A DNA stretch of 64,000 nucleotides from Actinoplanes sp. M2I2 (lineage in GTDB: Bacteria > Actinomycetota > Actinomycetes > Mycobacteriales > Micromonosporaceae): positions 310,001 to 374,000 of the forward strand of contig NZ_JALPVJ010000004.1 in the NCBI RefSeq assembly GCF_023544445.1, written 5' to 3'. Positions 40,214-48,950 of the stretch are shown here, one piece after another (the first letter of the stretch is position 1; every line of letters starts with the position of its first letter). Made by a program: the position numbers and the translations under genes. The notes under the pieces are model-generated. The model was given only the letters and a program-made list of their open reading frames with translations. It was not told the DNA's origin and searched no databases.

Positions 40214-41005
40214 GTGAGTAGTCATCGTCCTCTGGTGTTCGCGCACCGTGGTGGCGCCGACGCCCTCCCCGAGCACACGCTCGGCGCCTATCTGCGCGCT
40301 CTCGAGGAGGGCGCGGACGGGCTCGAGTGCGACGTCCGGCTCACCCGTGACGGCCACCTGGTCTGCGTGCACGACCGCCGGCTCGACCGCACGAGCAACG
40401 GCCGCGGCCGGGTCAGCACCAAGACCCTGGCCGAGCTCGAGTCGCTCGACTTCGGTTCCTGGCATCCGGGCTACCCGGACGACGAGGAGCCGCTGCCGGC
40501 GCTGTCCCGCCTGCTCACCCTCGACCGGCTGCTCGAGGCGGTGTGCGACAGCGGCCGGAACGTACGGCTGCTGATCGAGACCAAGCACCCCACCCGGCAC
40601 GGGGCCGAGGTCGAACGGCAACTGGTCCGGACGCTGCGGCGCTTCGGCCTGACCGAACCCGGACCGGAGAGCCGCGTCCAGGTCACGGTGATGTCGTTCG
40701 CCGCGCTCGCCCTGCGCCGGGTGCGCGTCCAGGCGCCCGCCATCCCCACGGTCTACCTGGTCGAGCTGCTGCCGCCCGGGGTCAGCCGCGGGCGGTTGCC
40801 GTTCGGCGCGCGCATCGCCGGACCGGGGATCGGGCTGGTGCGGTCGCGGCCCTGGCTGATCCCGGCCATCCGGGCCGCCGGTCATCAGGCGTACGTGTGG
40901 ACCGTCAACGACAAGGCCGATCTCGACATGGTCCTGGAGCACCGGGTCGACGGGGTCATCACCGACCGGCCCCGCTTCGTGCTCGACCACCTCGCTGCCC
41001 TGTGA
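40214..41005 (+). CDS. Glycerophosphodiester phosphodiesterase
   Basis: The 263-residue protein has the GDPD TIM-barrel signature: FAHRGGADALPEHTLGAY (catalytic His and Glu), GLECDVRLTRDGHLVCVHD (metal Glu/Asp and second His), LIETKHP and YVWTVNDKADLDMVLEHRVDGVITDRP. It hydrolyses glycerophosphodiesters to glycerol-3-phosphate and an alcohol. There is no signal peptide, so it acts inside the cell. GTG 40214 has AGGGA 7 nt upstream. Confidence 0.93.
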   Translation: MSSHRPLVFAHRGGADALPEHTLGAYLRALEEGADGLECDVRLTRDGHLVCVHDRRLDRTSNGRGRVSTKTLAELESLDFGSWHPGYPDDEEPLPALSRLLTLDRLLEAVCDSGRNVRLLIETKHPTRHGAEVERQLVRTLRRFGLTEPGPESRVQVTVMSFAALALRRVRVQAPAIPTVYLVELLPPGVSRGRLPFGARIAGPGIGLVRSRPWLIPAIRAAGHQAYVWTVNDKADLDMVLEHRVDGVITDRPRFVLDHLAAL

Positions 41006-41070
41006 CCTGACTGGTCGGTGCCGTGGCTGCTTTGTGACATGCCTCACGCTCCAGTCGACGGGAAGCGAGG

Positions 41071-41076
41071 CAGACT
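41071..41076 (+). promoter_or_regulatory. -10 element for the orphan kinase
   Basis: CAGACT lies 7 nt before ATG 41084. No Shine-Dalgarno is present. Confidence 0.45.
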
Positions 41077-41083
41077 CGCAAGC

Positions 41084-42277
41084 ATGGCGGACCGTCCCGA
41101 CTACAGCGCGCTGACCCGGGGTCAGATCGCGATCCTCGACCGGATCAATGCCGGCGAGGCGGGGCTCTCCGTGCTGCAGCATGTCGTCCGCCTCGCCCAG
41201 GAGACGCTGGGCGGCCGCGGCGCCGGTTTCGCGGAATACACCTCCGACCACGGCCGCATCGTCGCGGCCACCGGGGTCTGCACCGTGGCGATCGGCCGCC
41301 GGGTCGATCGCGCCGACACCCGCCTGCGCGACGGCCGCACCCTGCTCATCCCGCTCGACTCGCTCAACGACGAGTTCGCCAAGCAGGTCGAGGGGGGCGA
41401 CGTGCGGCGCATGCTCGGCGCCCGGTGCGAGGTCGGCGACACGATCGTCGGCTCGCTGCACGTCTACTTCGGCGACGACGACGGCGAGCCCGGCCCCGAG
41501 CACCACGCCGTCCTCGAGCTGCTCGCGGGTCACGTCGGTCGCCTCTACGCCGCCCGCGACGGCCTCCCCGCGCACAGCGCCGAGCAGGCCCGCCGCCAGG
41601 ACGGCCGCGACCTCTGGGTGGCCGTCACCAGCCACGAGCTGCGCACGCCGGTGACGGTGATCAAGGGGTACGCGGACACGCTGACCAACCACTGGGACTC
41701 GCTCGGCGACACCGGCCGGCACGAGGCCGTGCACATCATCGGCACGCGGGCCGGCGAGCTGGCCCGGCTGGTCGACCGACTCCTGTCGGCGGCCACCGAG
41801 GACGGCGAGATCGGCGCGACCCCGGCCGGCCCGTTCGACCTGGCCGAGGCGCTGCGCACCGCGGTCGACGAGTTGCCGGCCGACCTGCGCCGCCGCATCG
41901 TGCTCGACAATCTGCCCGGCGAGCTGCCCAAGGCGTTCGGCGAGCGCGACTCGATCGCCACCATCCTGACCGAGCTGGCCACCAACGCCGAGAAACACTC
42001 CCCGCCCGGCTCGATGGTCGAGCTGTGCGCCGGGGCCGACGCCGAGACGCTGCGCTTCCGCCTCTCCGACCGCGGGACAGGCATCCGGCCCGAACACGTC
42101 GAGCAGGCGTTCGAGCGCTACTGGCAAGCCGACGGCGGGGACCGGCGCCATCACCCGGGCGCCGGGCTGGGGCTCTACCTCGTCCGCAGACTGGTCGAGC
42201 GGCAGCACGGCTGGGTGTCGCTGCGTCCCCGTGAGGGTGGCGGCACGACGGCGGAGGTCCGGCTGCCGCGCGCCTGA
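41084..42277 (+). CDS. Soluble GAF-type sensor histidine kinase, orphan
   Basis: The 397-residue protein has no membrane segment. A GAF-like domain (about residues 20-165) contains two Cys (GVCTVAIG, GARCEVGD). HisKA follows with the phospho-His in VTSHELRTPVTVIKGYADTL. The HATPase has TELATNAEKHSPPG, SDRGTGI and GAGLGLYLVRRLV. No response regulator gene is adjacent, so the partner is encoded elsewhere. Cys in a soluble GAF domain would suit redox or heme sensing, but nothing proves it. Confidence 0.9.
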   Translation: MADRPDYSALTRGQIAILDRINAGEAGLSVLQHVVRLAQETLGGRGAGFAEYTSDHGRIVAATGVCTVAIGRRVDRADTRLRDGRTLLIPLDSLNDEFAKQVEGGDVRRMLGARCEVGDTIVGSLHVYFGDDDGEPGPEHHAVLELLAGHVGRLYAARDGLPAHSAEQARRQDGRDLWVAVTSHELRTPVTVIKGYADTLTNHWDSLGDTGRHEAVHIIGTRAGELARLVDRLLSAATEDGEIGATPAGPFDLAEALRTAVDELPADLRRRIVLDNLPGELPKAFGERDSIATILTELATNAEKHSPPGSMVELCAGADAETLRFRLSDRGTGIRPEHVEQAFERYWQADGGDRRHHPGAGLGLYLVRRLVERQHGWVSLRPREGGGTTAEVRLPRA

Positions 42278-42337
42278 CGACCGTCCGGGGTCACACGACA
42301 CAGCGACAGGGAGTGTCCCTTTCAAGCGGACAGCGCC

Positions 42338-42343
42338 TAGGCT
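42338..42343 (+). promoter_or_regulatory. -10 element for the DUF5926 gene
   Basis: TAGGCT lies 8 nt before GTG 42352. No Shine-Dalgarno is present. Confidence 0.5.
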
Positions 42344-42351
42344 GTCTCGCC

Positions 42352-43230
42352 GTGAGCAAGCGTCGCAACCAACGCCCGTCCGCACCCAAGCGCGAAAAGG
42401 TGCGGGACATCTTCGTGGCCCGCCCCTTCGAGGGCCTGGCCGACGAACCGGAGTGGATCGCGCTGCGCGAGCTGGTGCCCGCGGCCAGCGCGCCGCTCAC
42501 CCTCCGGCCCGAGATCATCGAGGAGTACGGCGACCGGCCCGTCACGCTCTCGACCGTGCTGCCGATGGCCTGGCCGGCCATGACCCGCCAGGACGGCCGG
42601 GTCTTCATCGGCCTCCAGCGGCACGTGCAGTCCGGGGACGTCTCGCGGGACCTCGCGGTGGCGATCCTGAGCGCGTTGCGCACCGATCCGGGTGACACCG
42701 TCTCGGTTCCCGCGCTGCCCGGCCAGGGCCCGCGCCTGCAGGACGTGCTGGTCGACGGCCCGCTCGACATCACGATGCACGACGGCTTCGAGTACTGGCT
42801 CGACGCCGATCAGGCCGAGGACCCGACCGTGAAGGCGTCACTCGAACGGGCGAACGCCTCGATCTATCCCACCGTGCGGCTGGCGGCGGGCCGGGCGGCC
42901 TACTGGTGCCGGATCGCGCCCGACAAGGGTCACGTGCGCTGGGTGCTGCCCGACCCGGAGGACCGCGCGCTCGACACGCTGGCGCGCCTCTCGGCCGGGC
43001 AGGATCTGCGGCTGGGCGAGCAGACCAAGTTCGCCGGCATGTTCCGGGCGCACGGCCTGCTGGTGCCCGTCTGGGACATCCCGGGCGAGCCGGAGGGGGC
43101 CGACTGGGAGGCGCCGCTGGCCGACTTCGCCAAGCGCTACGCCGACACGCTGGCCGAGACCGGCCCGCTCGATGCCGACGCCCGCCGCGCGAAGCAGGGC
43201 CTGATCGGTCGTCAGCTCACGCTGCGGTAA
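42352..43230 (+). CDS. DUF5926-family protein
   Basis: The 292-residue soluble protein has a basic N-terminus (SKRRNQRPSAPKREKVRDIF) and recurring elements such as ARPFEGLADEPEWIALRELVPAASAPL, IEEYGDRPVTLSTVLPMAWPAM and WDIPGEPEGADWEAPLADF. I place it in DUF5926, a broadly conserved actinobacterial family without known function, from overall resemblance. GTG 42352 lies 8 nt from TAGGCT. The GH16-like gene begins 5 bases after its stop and is probably in the same transcript. Confidence 0.75.
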   Translation: MSKRRNQRPSAPKREKVRDIFVARPFEGLADEPEWIALRELVPAASAPLTLRPEIIEEYGDRPVTLSTVLPMAWPAMTRQDGRVFIGLQRHVQSGDVSRDLAVAILSALRTDPGDTVSVPALPGQGPRLQDVLVDGPLDITMHDGFEYWLDADQAEDPTVKASLERANASIYPTVRLAAGRAAYWCRIAPDKGHVRWVLPDPEDRALDTLARLSAGQDLRLGEQTKFAGMFRAHGLLVPVWDIPGEPEGADWEAPLADFAKRYADTLAETGPLDADARRAKQGLIGRQLTLR

Positions 43231-43235
43231 TCGCC

Positions 43236-43994
43236 GTGCTGGATGAAAGTGCCGTGCTGGACGAACGGTTCGCCGGTGACGAGCTGGACCGGTCGGTGTG
43301 GGCGCCGTGGTATCTGCCGCACTGGAGCTCCCGGGCGGCGTCCGCGGCCACGTACGAGGTCGGTGGCGGGGAGCTGCGCCTGAGCATTCCCGCCGACCAG
43401 CCGCTGTGGGCCGAGGGTGTGCACCCGACGCCGCTGCGGGTGTCGGGCATCCAGAGCGCGAACATCTCCGGGCCGGTCGGCAGCACGGTCGGCGGCCAGC
43501 CGTTCCAGCCCGGCCTCCGGGTCCGCGAGGACCAGGGTGAGTTCCGGGGTTACACACCGCACTACGGCGACCTCGAGATCCGCCTGCGCGGCACGATCAC
43601 GCCGCGGTCGATGATCGCGTTCTGGCTCGCCGGCCTCGAGGACGAGCCGTCCCGGTCGGCCGAGATCTGTGTCATGGAGGTCTTCGGCACCGACCCGCAG
43701 GCGATCGGGATGGGACTGCACCGGTTCCGCGACCCCCGCCTCACCGAGGAGTGGGCGACGGTCACCCGGCCGATCGACGTCTCGGCCTTTCACACGTACG
43801 GGGTGAGCTGGCGCCCCGATTCCCTCGTGTTCACGGTCGACGGCGAGGTCGTCCAGCGCGTCGGGCAGGCCCCCGACTATCCCGTGCAGCTCCAGATCGC
43901 CGTCTTCGACTTCCCCGACCGGGCAGTGGTGAAGGGCGCCGTGCCCGTGCCCGAGCTGGTCGTGTCGCACGTGACCGGCCGGCCGGCCACGTGA
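43236..43994 (+). CDS. Glycoside hydrolase family 16-like protein with altered catalytic motif
   Basis: The 252-residue protein has a GH16 beta-jelly-roll pattern: FAGDELDRSVWAPWYLPHWS at the start, RVREDQGEFRGYTPHYGDLEIRLRG, MIAFWLAGLE, FHTYGVSWRPDSLVFTVDGE and QLQIAVFDFP. The catalytic motif reads EICVME, where GH16 enzymes have E-[ILV]-D-x-x-E. Both Glu are kept but the middle Asp is Cys. There is no signal peptide, although GH16 enzymes are usually secreted. It may be an inactive binder, a modified enzyme or a transglycosidase. GTG 43236 or 43253 could start it. Confidence 0.78.
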   Translation: MLDESAVLDERFAGDELDRSVWAPWYLPHWSSRAASAATYEVGGGELRLSIPADQPLWAEGVHPTPLRVSGIQSANISGPVGSTVGGQPFQPGLRVREDQGEFRGYTPHYGDLEIRLRGTITPRSMIAFWLAGLEDEPSRSAEICVMEVFGTDPQAIGMGLHRFRDPRLTEEWATVTRPIDVSAFHTYGVSWRPDSLVFTVDGEVVQRVGQAPDYPVQLQIAVFDFPDRAVVKGAVPVPELVVSHVTGRPAT

Positions 43995-44015
43995 TTCACG
44001 ATTTCCCGCGCGTCC

Positions 44016-45215
44016 TCACGTGCCCAGGGGCTCGCGTTCGATGGGGCAGCTCATACAGCGCGGGCCGCCCCGGCCGCTGCCGAGCTCGGAGCCGCTGATC
44101 CGGACGACCTCGATGCCGGCCCGCTCGAGCTGCGCGTTGGTCTCCACGTTGCGCTCGTAGGCCACGCAGAGCCGCGGCCCGATGGCCAGGGTGTTGTTGC
44201 CGTCGTCCCACTGCTCACGCTCGGCCGTGACCGGGTCGAGGCCGGTGTCGATGATCCGCAACCGGTCGATCCGCATCGCCTCGGCCGCGGCCTCGAGGAA
44301 CGGCCGGGGCGCGGTGGCCCGGGGCTCGCCGTCGACGTCGGCCACCACCGTGTACGCCTGCAGCGTGTGGGCGATGTTCGGATACATCACCACGGCGTCG
44401 ACGTCGACCATCGTGCAGACGGTGTCGAGGTGCATGGTGGCGCGTTCCTGCGCGATCGGCACGGCCAGGATCGTGCGGGCCAGCCCGGCCGCGAAGACCC
44501 GCCGGGCCAGCCGCTCGGCGCCGGCCGGGGTGGTGCGCTCGCCGACCCCGATCGCCAGCACGTCGGGCGCCAGCACCAGCACGTCACCGCCCTCGAGCCG
44601 TTCCAGAGCGGGGTCGTAGAGCAGCTCCGACCCGGCGAAGCGCGGGTGATGGCGGTAGATGGCCCGGGTCAGCGTCGTCTCGCGGCTGCGGGCGGGCATG
44701 GCCAGGCTGGTCACCGCGACCTGGTCACGCACCCACACCGACGAGTCGCGGGTGAACAGCAGGTTGGGCAGGGGGTCGATGACGAAGTCGAGCCGGTCCA
44801 TCATCTCGTAGACCAGGCCGCCCGGCCCCGGCTTGAGCTCCTCGTGGGCCAGCCCGGCCATCAGCACCTCGGCCAGCCGCTGCGGATCCTGGTCGGCCAG
44901 GTAGCGGCCGACGCTGTCGCGCAGGGTGTCGCCGAGCCGGCGGTCGGCCAGCACGGTCTCGGTCAGCTCGGTCCGGGCGTCGGTGACCGCCAGCGTCTCG
45001 GCCAGCAGGTCACCCAGATAGAGCACCTCGACGTCACGCTCGCGCAGGGCAGCCGCGAAGGCGTCGTGCTCCTCCTGGGCGCGCCCCACCCACGGGATGG
45101 CGTCGAAGAGCAGACTGTCGTTGTTTCTCGGGGTCAGCCTGGCCAGCTCCGCGCCTGGGCGGTGCAGCAGCACAGTGCGCAACCGACCCACTTCACTGTC
45201 GACGTAGTGCACCAC
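44016..45215 (-). CDS. arcA: Arginine deiminase
   Basis: The 399-residue pentein-fold enzyme has [20 protein letters not shown] at the start, [66 protein letters not shown] (catalytic His and Asp) and the nucleophilic Cys in [13 protein letters not shown]. It converts arginine to citrulline and ammonia. GTG 45215 lies 6 nt from TACGGT (45222-45227, minus) and begins the conserved region. Upstream in-frame codons would add unconserved residues. No carbamate kinase or ornithine transcarbamylase lies nearby. Confidence 0.93.
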   Translation of the reverse strand: MVHYVDSEVGRLRTVLLHRPGAELARLTPRNNDSLLFDAIPWVGRAQEEHDAFAAALRERDVEVLYLGDLLAETLAVTDARTELTETVLADRRLGDTLRDSVGRYLADQDPQRLAEVLMAGLAHEELKPGPGGLVYEMMDRLDFVIDPLPNLLFTRDSSVWVRDQVAVTSLAMPARSRETTLTRAIYRHHPRFAGSELLYDPALERLEGGDVLVLAPDVLAIGVGERTTPAGAERLARRVFAAGLARTILAVPIAQERATMHLDTVCTMVDVDAVVMYPNIAHTLQAYTVVADVDGEPRATAPRPFLEAAAEAMRIDRLRIIDTGLDPVTAEREQWDDGNNTLAIGPRLCVAYERNVETNAQLERAGIEVVRISGSELGSGRGGPRCMSCPIEREPLGT

Positions 45216-45221
45216 CTGCCG

Positions 45222-45227
45222 ACCGTA
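45222..45227 (-). promoter_or_regulatory. -10 element for arginine deiminase
   Basis: TACGGT on the minus strand lies 6 nt before GTG 45215. Confidence 0.5.
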
Positions 45228-45527
45228 GCCCACCAGCCGATCTCCGGCATCCGGCGGGCACTCCGTGCGATCGGCCGATGACGTTCTGCCTAGATCATGA
45301 GACACCCGTGCACGACCGCGACGGGCCGACTAGCTTTGTCCGTGGAAACTGTCGAACAGGGGAACAGGCGCCGAGATGCACCATCCGCAAGAAGTACCGA
45401 TGCGTGAATGCGGCATTCATCCCCTCTCATTCCACTTTCTTTCCACCCCGGTGTCTTGCTTCCGTATGGGGTCGAGCACTTACGGTAGTGAAAAGAGAGC
45501 CCGAAGGACCTTTTGCCGGAGGTCGCA
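45228..45527 (+). other. Gene-poor, lower-GC leader region before the NERD-like gene
   Basis: About 300 bases are clearly less GC-rich than the surroundings, with pyrimidine runs around 45421-45470. A 51-codon frame (45376-45531, starting MHHPQEVPM) ends in a TGA that overlaps GTG 45528. Its third codon positions are only about half G or C, against roughly 90% in neighbouring genes, so it is unlikely to be an ordinary gene. A small hairpin TGAATG-CGG-CATTCA lies near 45405-45420. TACGGT and GGTAGT near 45481 could be -10 elements. The region may be a long regulatory 5' UTR. Confidence 0.4.
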
Positions 45528-46274
45528 GTGACTGTCTTCCCAGCACGTCCCGCTCTACCGTCGACCGCGCCCGCCCCGAACACTCAGAGGATCGACCGTC
45601 GCCTGGGCAGCCCCGCCGCTCTCGAGGCCCCGCCCCGCAGTGTGACGCCCGCCGAGTGGGCCCGCCGACGCCGCGCCGATCGGGACGCTCGCCGTCTCGA
45701 AGCCGCCGGCGCTCGCGCGCTCACCCGCCTCGACCGTCTCGGGCCCAACTGGCACATCGTGGACTGGCCGCGCACCGACGCGCTGGGCTACTACGAGCCC
45801 GACCCCGCCGACGACCGAGCCGGGTTCCTGGCGATCGGTCCCGGTGGCGTCTACGCCGTGACCGTCGCCGACCACGGCCGCGCCCGGGTGCTCATCGCCG
45901 GTGACGTGGTGCAGATCAACGGGAAGCGCCCGCAATACATCGCCGAGGCCCGCCGTGAGGCCCGCCGGGCGAGCAAGGCGCTGTCCGCCGCCGTCGGCCT
46001 GAGCGTGCCGGTGACACCCGTGCTGACCTTCGTCGGCTCCGGGGTCATCAGCGTCCATGGCCTGCCCAAAGAGGTGCTGGTCGCCACCGACAAAGAGCTT
46101 GACAGGCTGCTGATCGCCGGGGGCGCACGCATCTCGCCGGCCACCGCGGGCAAGCTCTCGGCCGTGGCCAACCACCCCGCCACCTGGGCAAACGCACCTT
46201 ACCGGCCGACCGCCGACTACCGTTGGCACGCTGACGGACAAACGGCCGCTGACAAGCGGACAGCACGCCGGTAA
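45528..46274 (+). CDS. NERD-like (nuclease-related domain) protein
   Basis: The 248-residue soluble protein has an Arg-rich helical part (about 45-75). An alpha/beta domain follows that resembles NERD domains: GPNWHIVDWPR, GFLAIGPGGVYAVTV, then VLIAGDVVQINGK and VTPVLTFVGSG. The C-terminus is basic and disordered. NERD domains are predicted nucleases related to restriction folds, but the acidic catalytic residues are not obvious here. GGAGG lies 5 nt before GTG 45528. A 300-base low-GC leader precedes it. Confidence 0.65.
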   Translation: MTVFPARPALPSTAPAPNTQRIDRRLGSPAALEAPPRSVTPAEWARRRRADRDARRLEAAGARALTRLDRLGPNWHIVDWPRTDALGYYEPDPADDRAGFLAIGPGGVYAVTVADHGRARVLIAGDVVQINGKRPQYIAEARREARRASKALSAAVGLSVPVTPVLTFVGSGVISVHGLPKEVLVATDKELDRLLIAGGARISPATAGKLSAVANHPATWANAPYRPTADYRWHADGQTAADKRTARR

Positions 46275-46378
46275 CGTTCCTTCCGGTTGTAGTCGACGGC
46301 GTCACCGCCGCGGCAGGTGTCCGGGAGACCGGACGCGGTCGCGGCGGGCCGTCGATCCGCAGGAGCGAGGAGGATCGG

Positions 46379-46840
46379 GTGGCTCACGTCGAACTCTCAC
46401 TCTCCGGAGCTTTCGTGCCGCAGGCGCGCACTCCGTCCGAGGCCGAGTTCGTGCCCAGCCTCGACCGGTGGACGGCCACGGTCGCGGCGGCCCCGGAGCC
46501 CTGCCTGATCATCGACTCGACCACCGCGATCGTCGCTGTCTCGGTCACCTGCGGCGAGCTGCTCGGCCTGGGCAAGCCGCCCGAGGTGATCGGCAAGCCG
46601 CTCGGCTCGGTGCTCCACCTGATCGACTTCACGGCGGGCGCCAGTGAGCTCGAGGAGTCCGACGCCGACAAGATCCCGCCGCTGCTCGCCCTGCGCAGCG
46701 AGCGCCTGGCCCGAGGGTTGCTGCGGGTCGTCCCCGCCCCCGGCGAGACGCCGCTGACCATCGACGCGATCGCCACGCCGTTGCTCGACAACGAACGCGT
46801 GGCCGGATCGATGACGTTCTTCTCGGCAGTCCGCTACTGA
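46379..46840 (+). CDS. PAS-domain protein
   Basis: The 153-residue protein consists almost entirely of a PAS-like fold (about residues 25-150). APEPCLIIDSTTAIVAVSVTCGELLGL is followed by VIGKPLGSVLHLID and a closing beta-hairpin (DAIATPLLDNERVAGSMTFF). There is no kinase or output domain, so it must signal through a partner. Cys at CLIID and TCGELL could ligate a cofactor. GAGGAGG precedes GTG 46379. Confidence 0.75.
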   Translation: MAHVELSLSGAFVPQARTPSEAEFVPSLDRWTATVAAAPEPCLIIDSTTAIVAVSVTCGELLGLGKPPEVIGKPLGSVLHLIDFTAGASELEESDADKIPPLLALRSERLARGLLRVVPAPGETPLTIDAIATPLLDNERVAGSMTFFSAVRY

Positions 46841-46924
46841 CCTCGGCCGACCGTTACGGGCGCATGTCCGAGCTGTGGCGTTTGCCGCACCCCCGAGCCA
46901 TTGGGCAACCCTGATCCGCCACCG

Positions 46925-46930
46925 TAGTCT
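46925..46930 (+). promoter_or_regulatory. -10 element for the ACT-domain gene
   Basis: TAGTCT lies 6 nt before ATG 46937. No Shine-Dalgarno is present. Confidence 0.5.
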
Positions 46931-46936
46931 GCCCTC

Positions 46937-47326
46937 ATGCTCGATCTCGATCTTCTGCCCGCGGAGTACGCGGTGTGCCGGCTGCCGGCCGGCTCCCCGA
47001 TCCCGGCTTCGCTGAGCGGTGGTCCGGACGAGAAGAGCGTGATCTCACTCAGCTGGGACGCCGACGAGTTCTCGATCATCTGCCCGGCCGAGCGGGTGCC
47101 CGAGGGCGCCGAGGCCGACACCGCCTGGCGCTGCCTGCGCGTGGTCGGGCCGCTCGATCTCGCCCTCACCGGCGTGCTGGCCTCGCTGATCGGGCCTCTC
47201 GCCGACGCGCGCGTGAACATCGTCACGTTCTCGACGTTTTCGACCGACTATCTGCTGGTGCCGACCGTCCGGCTGAACGCGGCGATCGACACCCTGCGGG
47301 CGGCGGGCCACCGGATAGCGTCCTGA
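46937..47326 (+). CDS. ACT-domain (CASTOR-like) protein
   Basis: The 129-residue protein is two ACT-like halves: YAVCRLPAGSPIPASL with ISLSWDADEFSIICPAERVP, then WRCLRVVGPLDLALTGVLASLIGPLADARVNIVTFSTFSTDYLLV. This is the pattern of CASTOR/ACT_7 proteins that bind amino acids. It may sense an amino acid, though no partner is evident. pheA, which has its own ACT domain, lies 0.7 kb downstream. The -10 TAGTCT is 6 nt from the ATG. Confidence 0.8.
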   Translation: MLDLDLLPAEYAVCRLPAGSPIPASLSGGPDEKSVISLSWDADEFSIICPAERVPEGAEADTAWRCLRVVGPLDLALTGVLASLIGPLADARVNIVTFSTFSTDYLLVPTVRLNAAIDTLRAAGHRIAS

Positions 47327-47354
47327 CGCCGGTCGGGCCGGGAGCAGGGGGACA

Positions 47355-47360
47355 TACCAT
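47355..47360 (+). promoter_or_regulatory. -10 element for the lipoprotein gene
   Basis: TACCAT lies 6 nt before GTG 47367. Confidence 0.45.
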
Positions 47361-47366
47361 GGCCGC

Positions 47367-47981
47367 GTGTCCCCCCGCACACGTGTTTCCCTGGCGTTCG
47401 CTGCCGTAGCCCTGGTGGGCGCCTGTGGCGGGCCGCCGCAGCCGTTGCCCACCTCCCCGACGTACGGGTCGCCCAGCGCGGCTCCGATCTCGCTGGGTCC
47501 CTCGATCGGCCTGCCCCTGCCGACCACGACGACCCAGCCGCTGCCGACCGGCCCGACCAGCACCACCACGTACCCGACCCTTCCGGCGTACCCCACCGGC
47601 GGTCCGACCGCGACCCGTCGCCCGACTCCCACCACGACCACGACGGCGCCCGAGACAGTGCCGGCGACGCCCACGCCGTCGCACGCCCCCCGGTGCGCCT
47701 CACGACCGGCCCAGGCCGACATCCTCGCGCTCATCAAGGACCGGCCCGGTGTCCCGGACAAGCCGCTGCGGGTCTACCAGGGCCCGTTCTGCTCGGGCGC
47801 CTGGTCGTTCGCCACGGTCGAGGTCACCGGGAGCGGGGCGGACGATCTGGAGCCGCTGATGGTGGTGGCCACCGGCCCGGGCGACGCCCTCGCCCTGGTC
47901 GCGGCCGGCACGGACGTCTGCATCGACCGGGTGCAGACGTCGGCCCCGCCCGGCATCAGAGTCCTGGCCTGTGGCTTCTGA
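47367..47981 (+). CDS. Putative lipoprotein with Pro/Thr-rich stalk
   Basis: The 204-residue protein has a lipoprotein signal (VSPRTRVSLAFAAVALVGAC, lipobox VGAC, lipidated Cys at 20). A long Pro/Thr/Ser linker follows (residues 25-110) that would span the wall, then a small C-terminal domain with three or four Cys (RCASRPA, GPFCSGAW, DVCIDR, LACGF), likely two disulfides. It is an exported, wall-spanning protein of unknown function. GTG 47367 is 6 nt from TACCAT. Confidence 0.8.
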   Translation: MSPRTRVSLAFAAVALVGACGGPPQPLPTSPTYGSPSAAPISLGPSIGLPLPTTTTQPLPTGPTSTTTYPTLPAYPTGGPTATRRPTPTTTTTAPETVPATPTPSHAPRCASRPAQADILALIKDRPGVPDKPLRVYQGPFCSGAWSFATVEVTGSGADDLEPLMVVATGPGDALALVAAGTDVCIDRVQTSAPPGIRVLACGF

Positions 47982-47989
47982 GGCTTCCG

Positions 47990-47995
47990 TAGACT
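47990..47995 (+). promoter_or_regulatory. -10 element for pheA
   Basis: TAGACT lies 7 nt before ATG 48003. No Shine-Dalgarno is present. Confidence 0.55.
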
Positions 47996-48002
47996 GCCTC
48001 CC

Positions 48003-48950
48003 ATGCCGGGAACGCCGCCCACGCGCTTCGTCTACCTCGGTCCGGAGGGCACCTTCACCGAGGCTGCGCTGCGGACCATCCCCGCGGCCGAGCACGGCCT
48101 GCGGACGCCGGCCCGCAGCGTGCCCGAGGCGCTCGAGGCCGTCCGGGCGGGCGACGCCGACGCCGCTCTGGTGCCGCTCGAGAACTCGGTCGGCGGCGCT
48201 GTTCCGGTCACCCTCGACGAGTTGGTCACCGGAAGCCCGCTGATCATCACGCGCGAGGTCGTGCTGCCGGTCGAGTTCGTGCTGGCCGCCCGCGCGCTCA
48301 CCCCGCTCGCCGAGATCCGGTCGATCGCCGCGCACCCGCAGGCCTCGGCCCAGTGCCGCGGCTGGCTGCTCGCCAACGTGCCCGACGCCGTGATCGCCGA
48401 CGTGCTCTCCAACGCGGCGGCGGCGATCAGCGCGGCCAAGGGGGAGCACGATGCGGCACTGTGTGCGCCGATCGGGGTGCCGCGCAACGGGCTCACCGTG
48501 CTGGCCGGCAAGGTGGCCGACCACGCCGATGCGGTGACCCGTTTCGCGCTGCTCACCCGGCCCGGGCCGCCGGCCGAACCGACCGGTGACGACGTGACCT
48601 CGCTGGCCGTCTCGATCCGCCGCGACCAGGTCGGCGCGCTGCTGTCGGTGCTCACCGAGCTGGCGGTGCGCGGCATCAACCTGTCCCGCATCGAGTCGCG
48701 GCCGACCGGCGAGCAGCTGGGGACGTACGTGTTCTTCCTGGACTGCACGGGCCACGTCGCCGAGGCGCGCTTCGGCGAGGCCCTGCAGGGCCTGCGGCGC
48801 ATCTGCGCCGACGTCCGCTTCCTCGGCAGCTACCCCCGCCACCGGCTCACGCCGGAGACCCCGGTCCCGTCCCCCCGGGGCCTCTCCAACGCCGATTTCG
48901 CCGACTCGGCAGCCTGGCTGGCCCGTGTCCGGGCCGGCGAGTTCGCCTAA
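48003..48950 (+). CDS. pheA: Prephenate dehydratase
   Basis: The 315-residue monofunctional enzyme has YLGPEGTFTEAAL, VPLENSVGGAVPVTLDEL, the catalytic Thr-Arg-Phe in VTRFALLTRP, and a C-terminal ACT domain with the ESRP phenylalanine-binding motif (GINLSRIESRPTGE). It converts prephenate to phenylpyruvate, the committed step to phenylalanine, and is inhibited by phenylalanine through the ACT domain. TAGACT lies 7 nt before the ATG. The stop overlaps the convergent AIM24-like gene by 4 bases. Confidence 0.95.
   Translation: MPGTPPTRFVYLGPEGTFTEAALRTIPAAEHGLRTPARSVPEALEAVRAGDADAALVPLENSVGGAVPVTLDELVTGSPLIITREVVLPVEFVLAARALTPLAEIRSIAAHPQASAQCRGWLLANVPDAVIADVLSNAAAAISAAKGEHDAALCAPIGVPRNGLTVLAGKVADHADAVTRFALLTRPGPPAEPTGDDVTSLAVSIRRDQVGALLSVLTELAVRGINLSRIESRPTGEQLGTYVFFLDCTGHVAEARFGEALQGLRRICADVRFLGSYPRHRLTPETPVPSPRGLSNADFADSAAWLARVRAGEFA

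Noticed and set aside
40169-42385. A 738-codon minus-strand frame, and similar ones at 36748-38736 and 22865-21600
   Set aside because: They oppose well-supported genes (GDPD, kinase, ActP, exopolysaccharide transferase) and show only low-complexity composition.
45376-45531. A 51-codon ORF overlapping the NERD-like start
   Set aside because: I did not call it a gene because only about half of its third codon positions are G or C, unlike neighbouring genes, and its ribosome site is weak. It is reported as part of an unusual leader instead.
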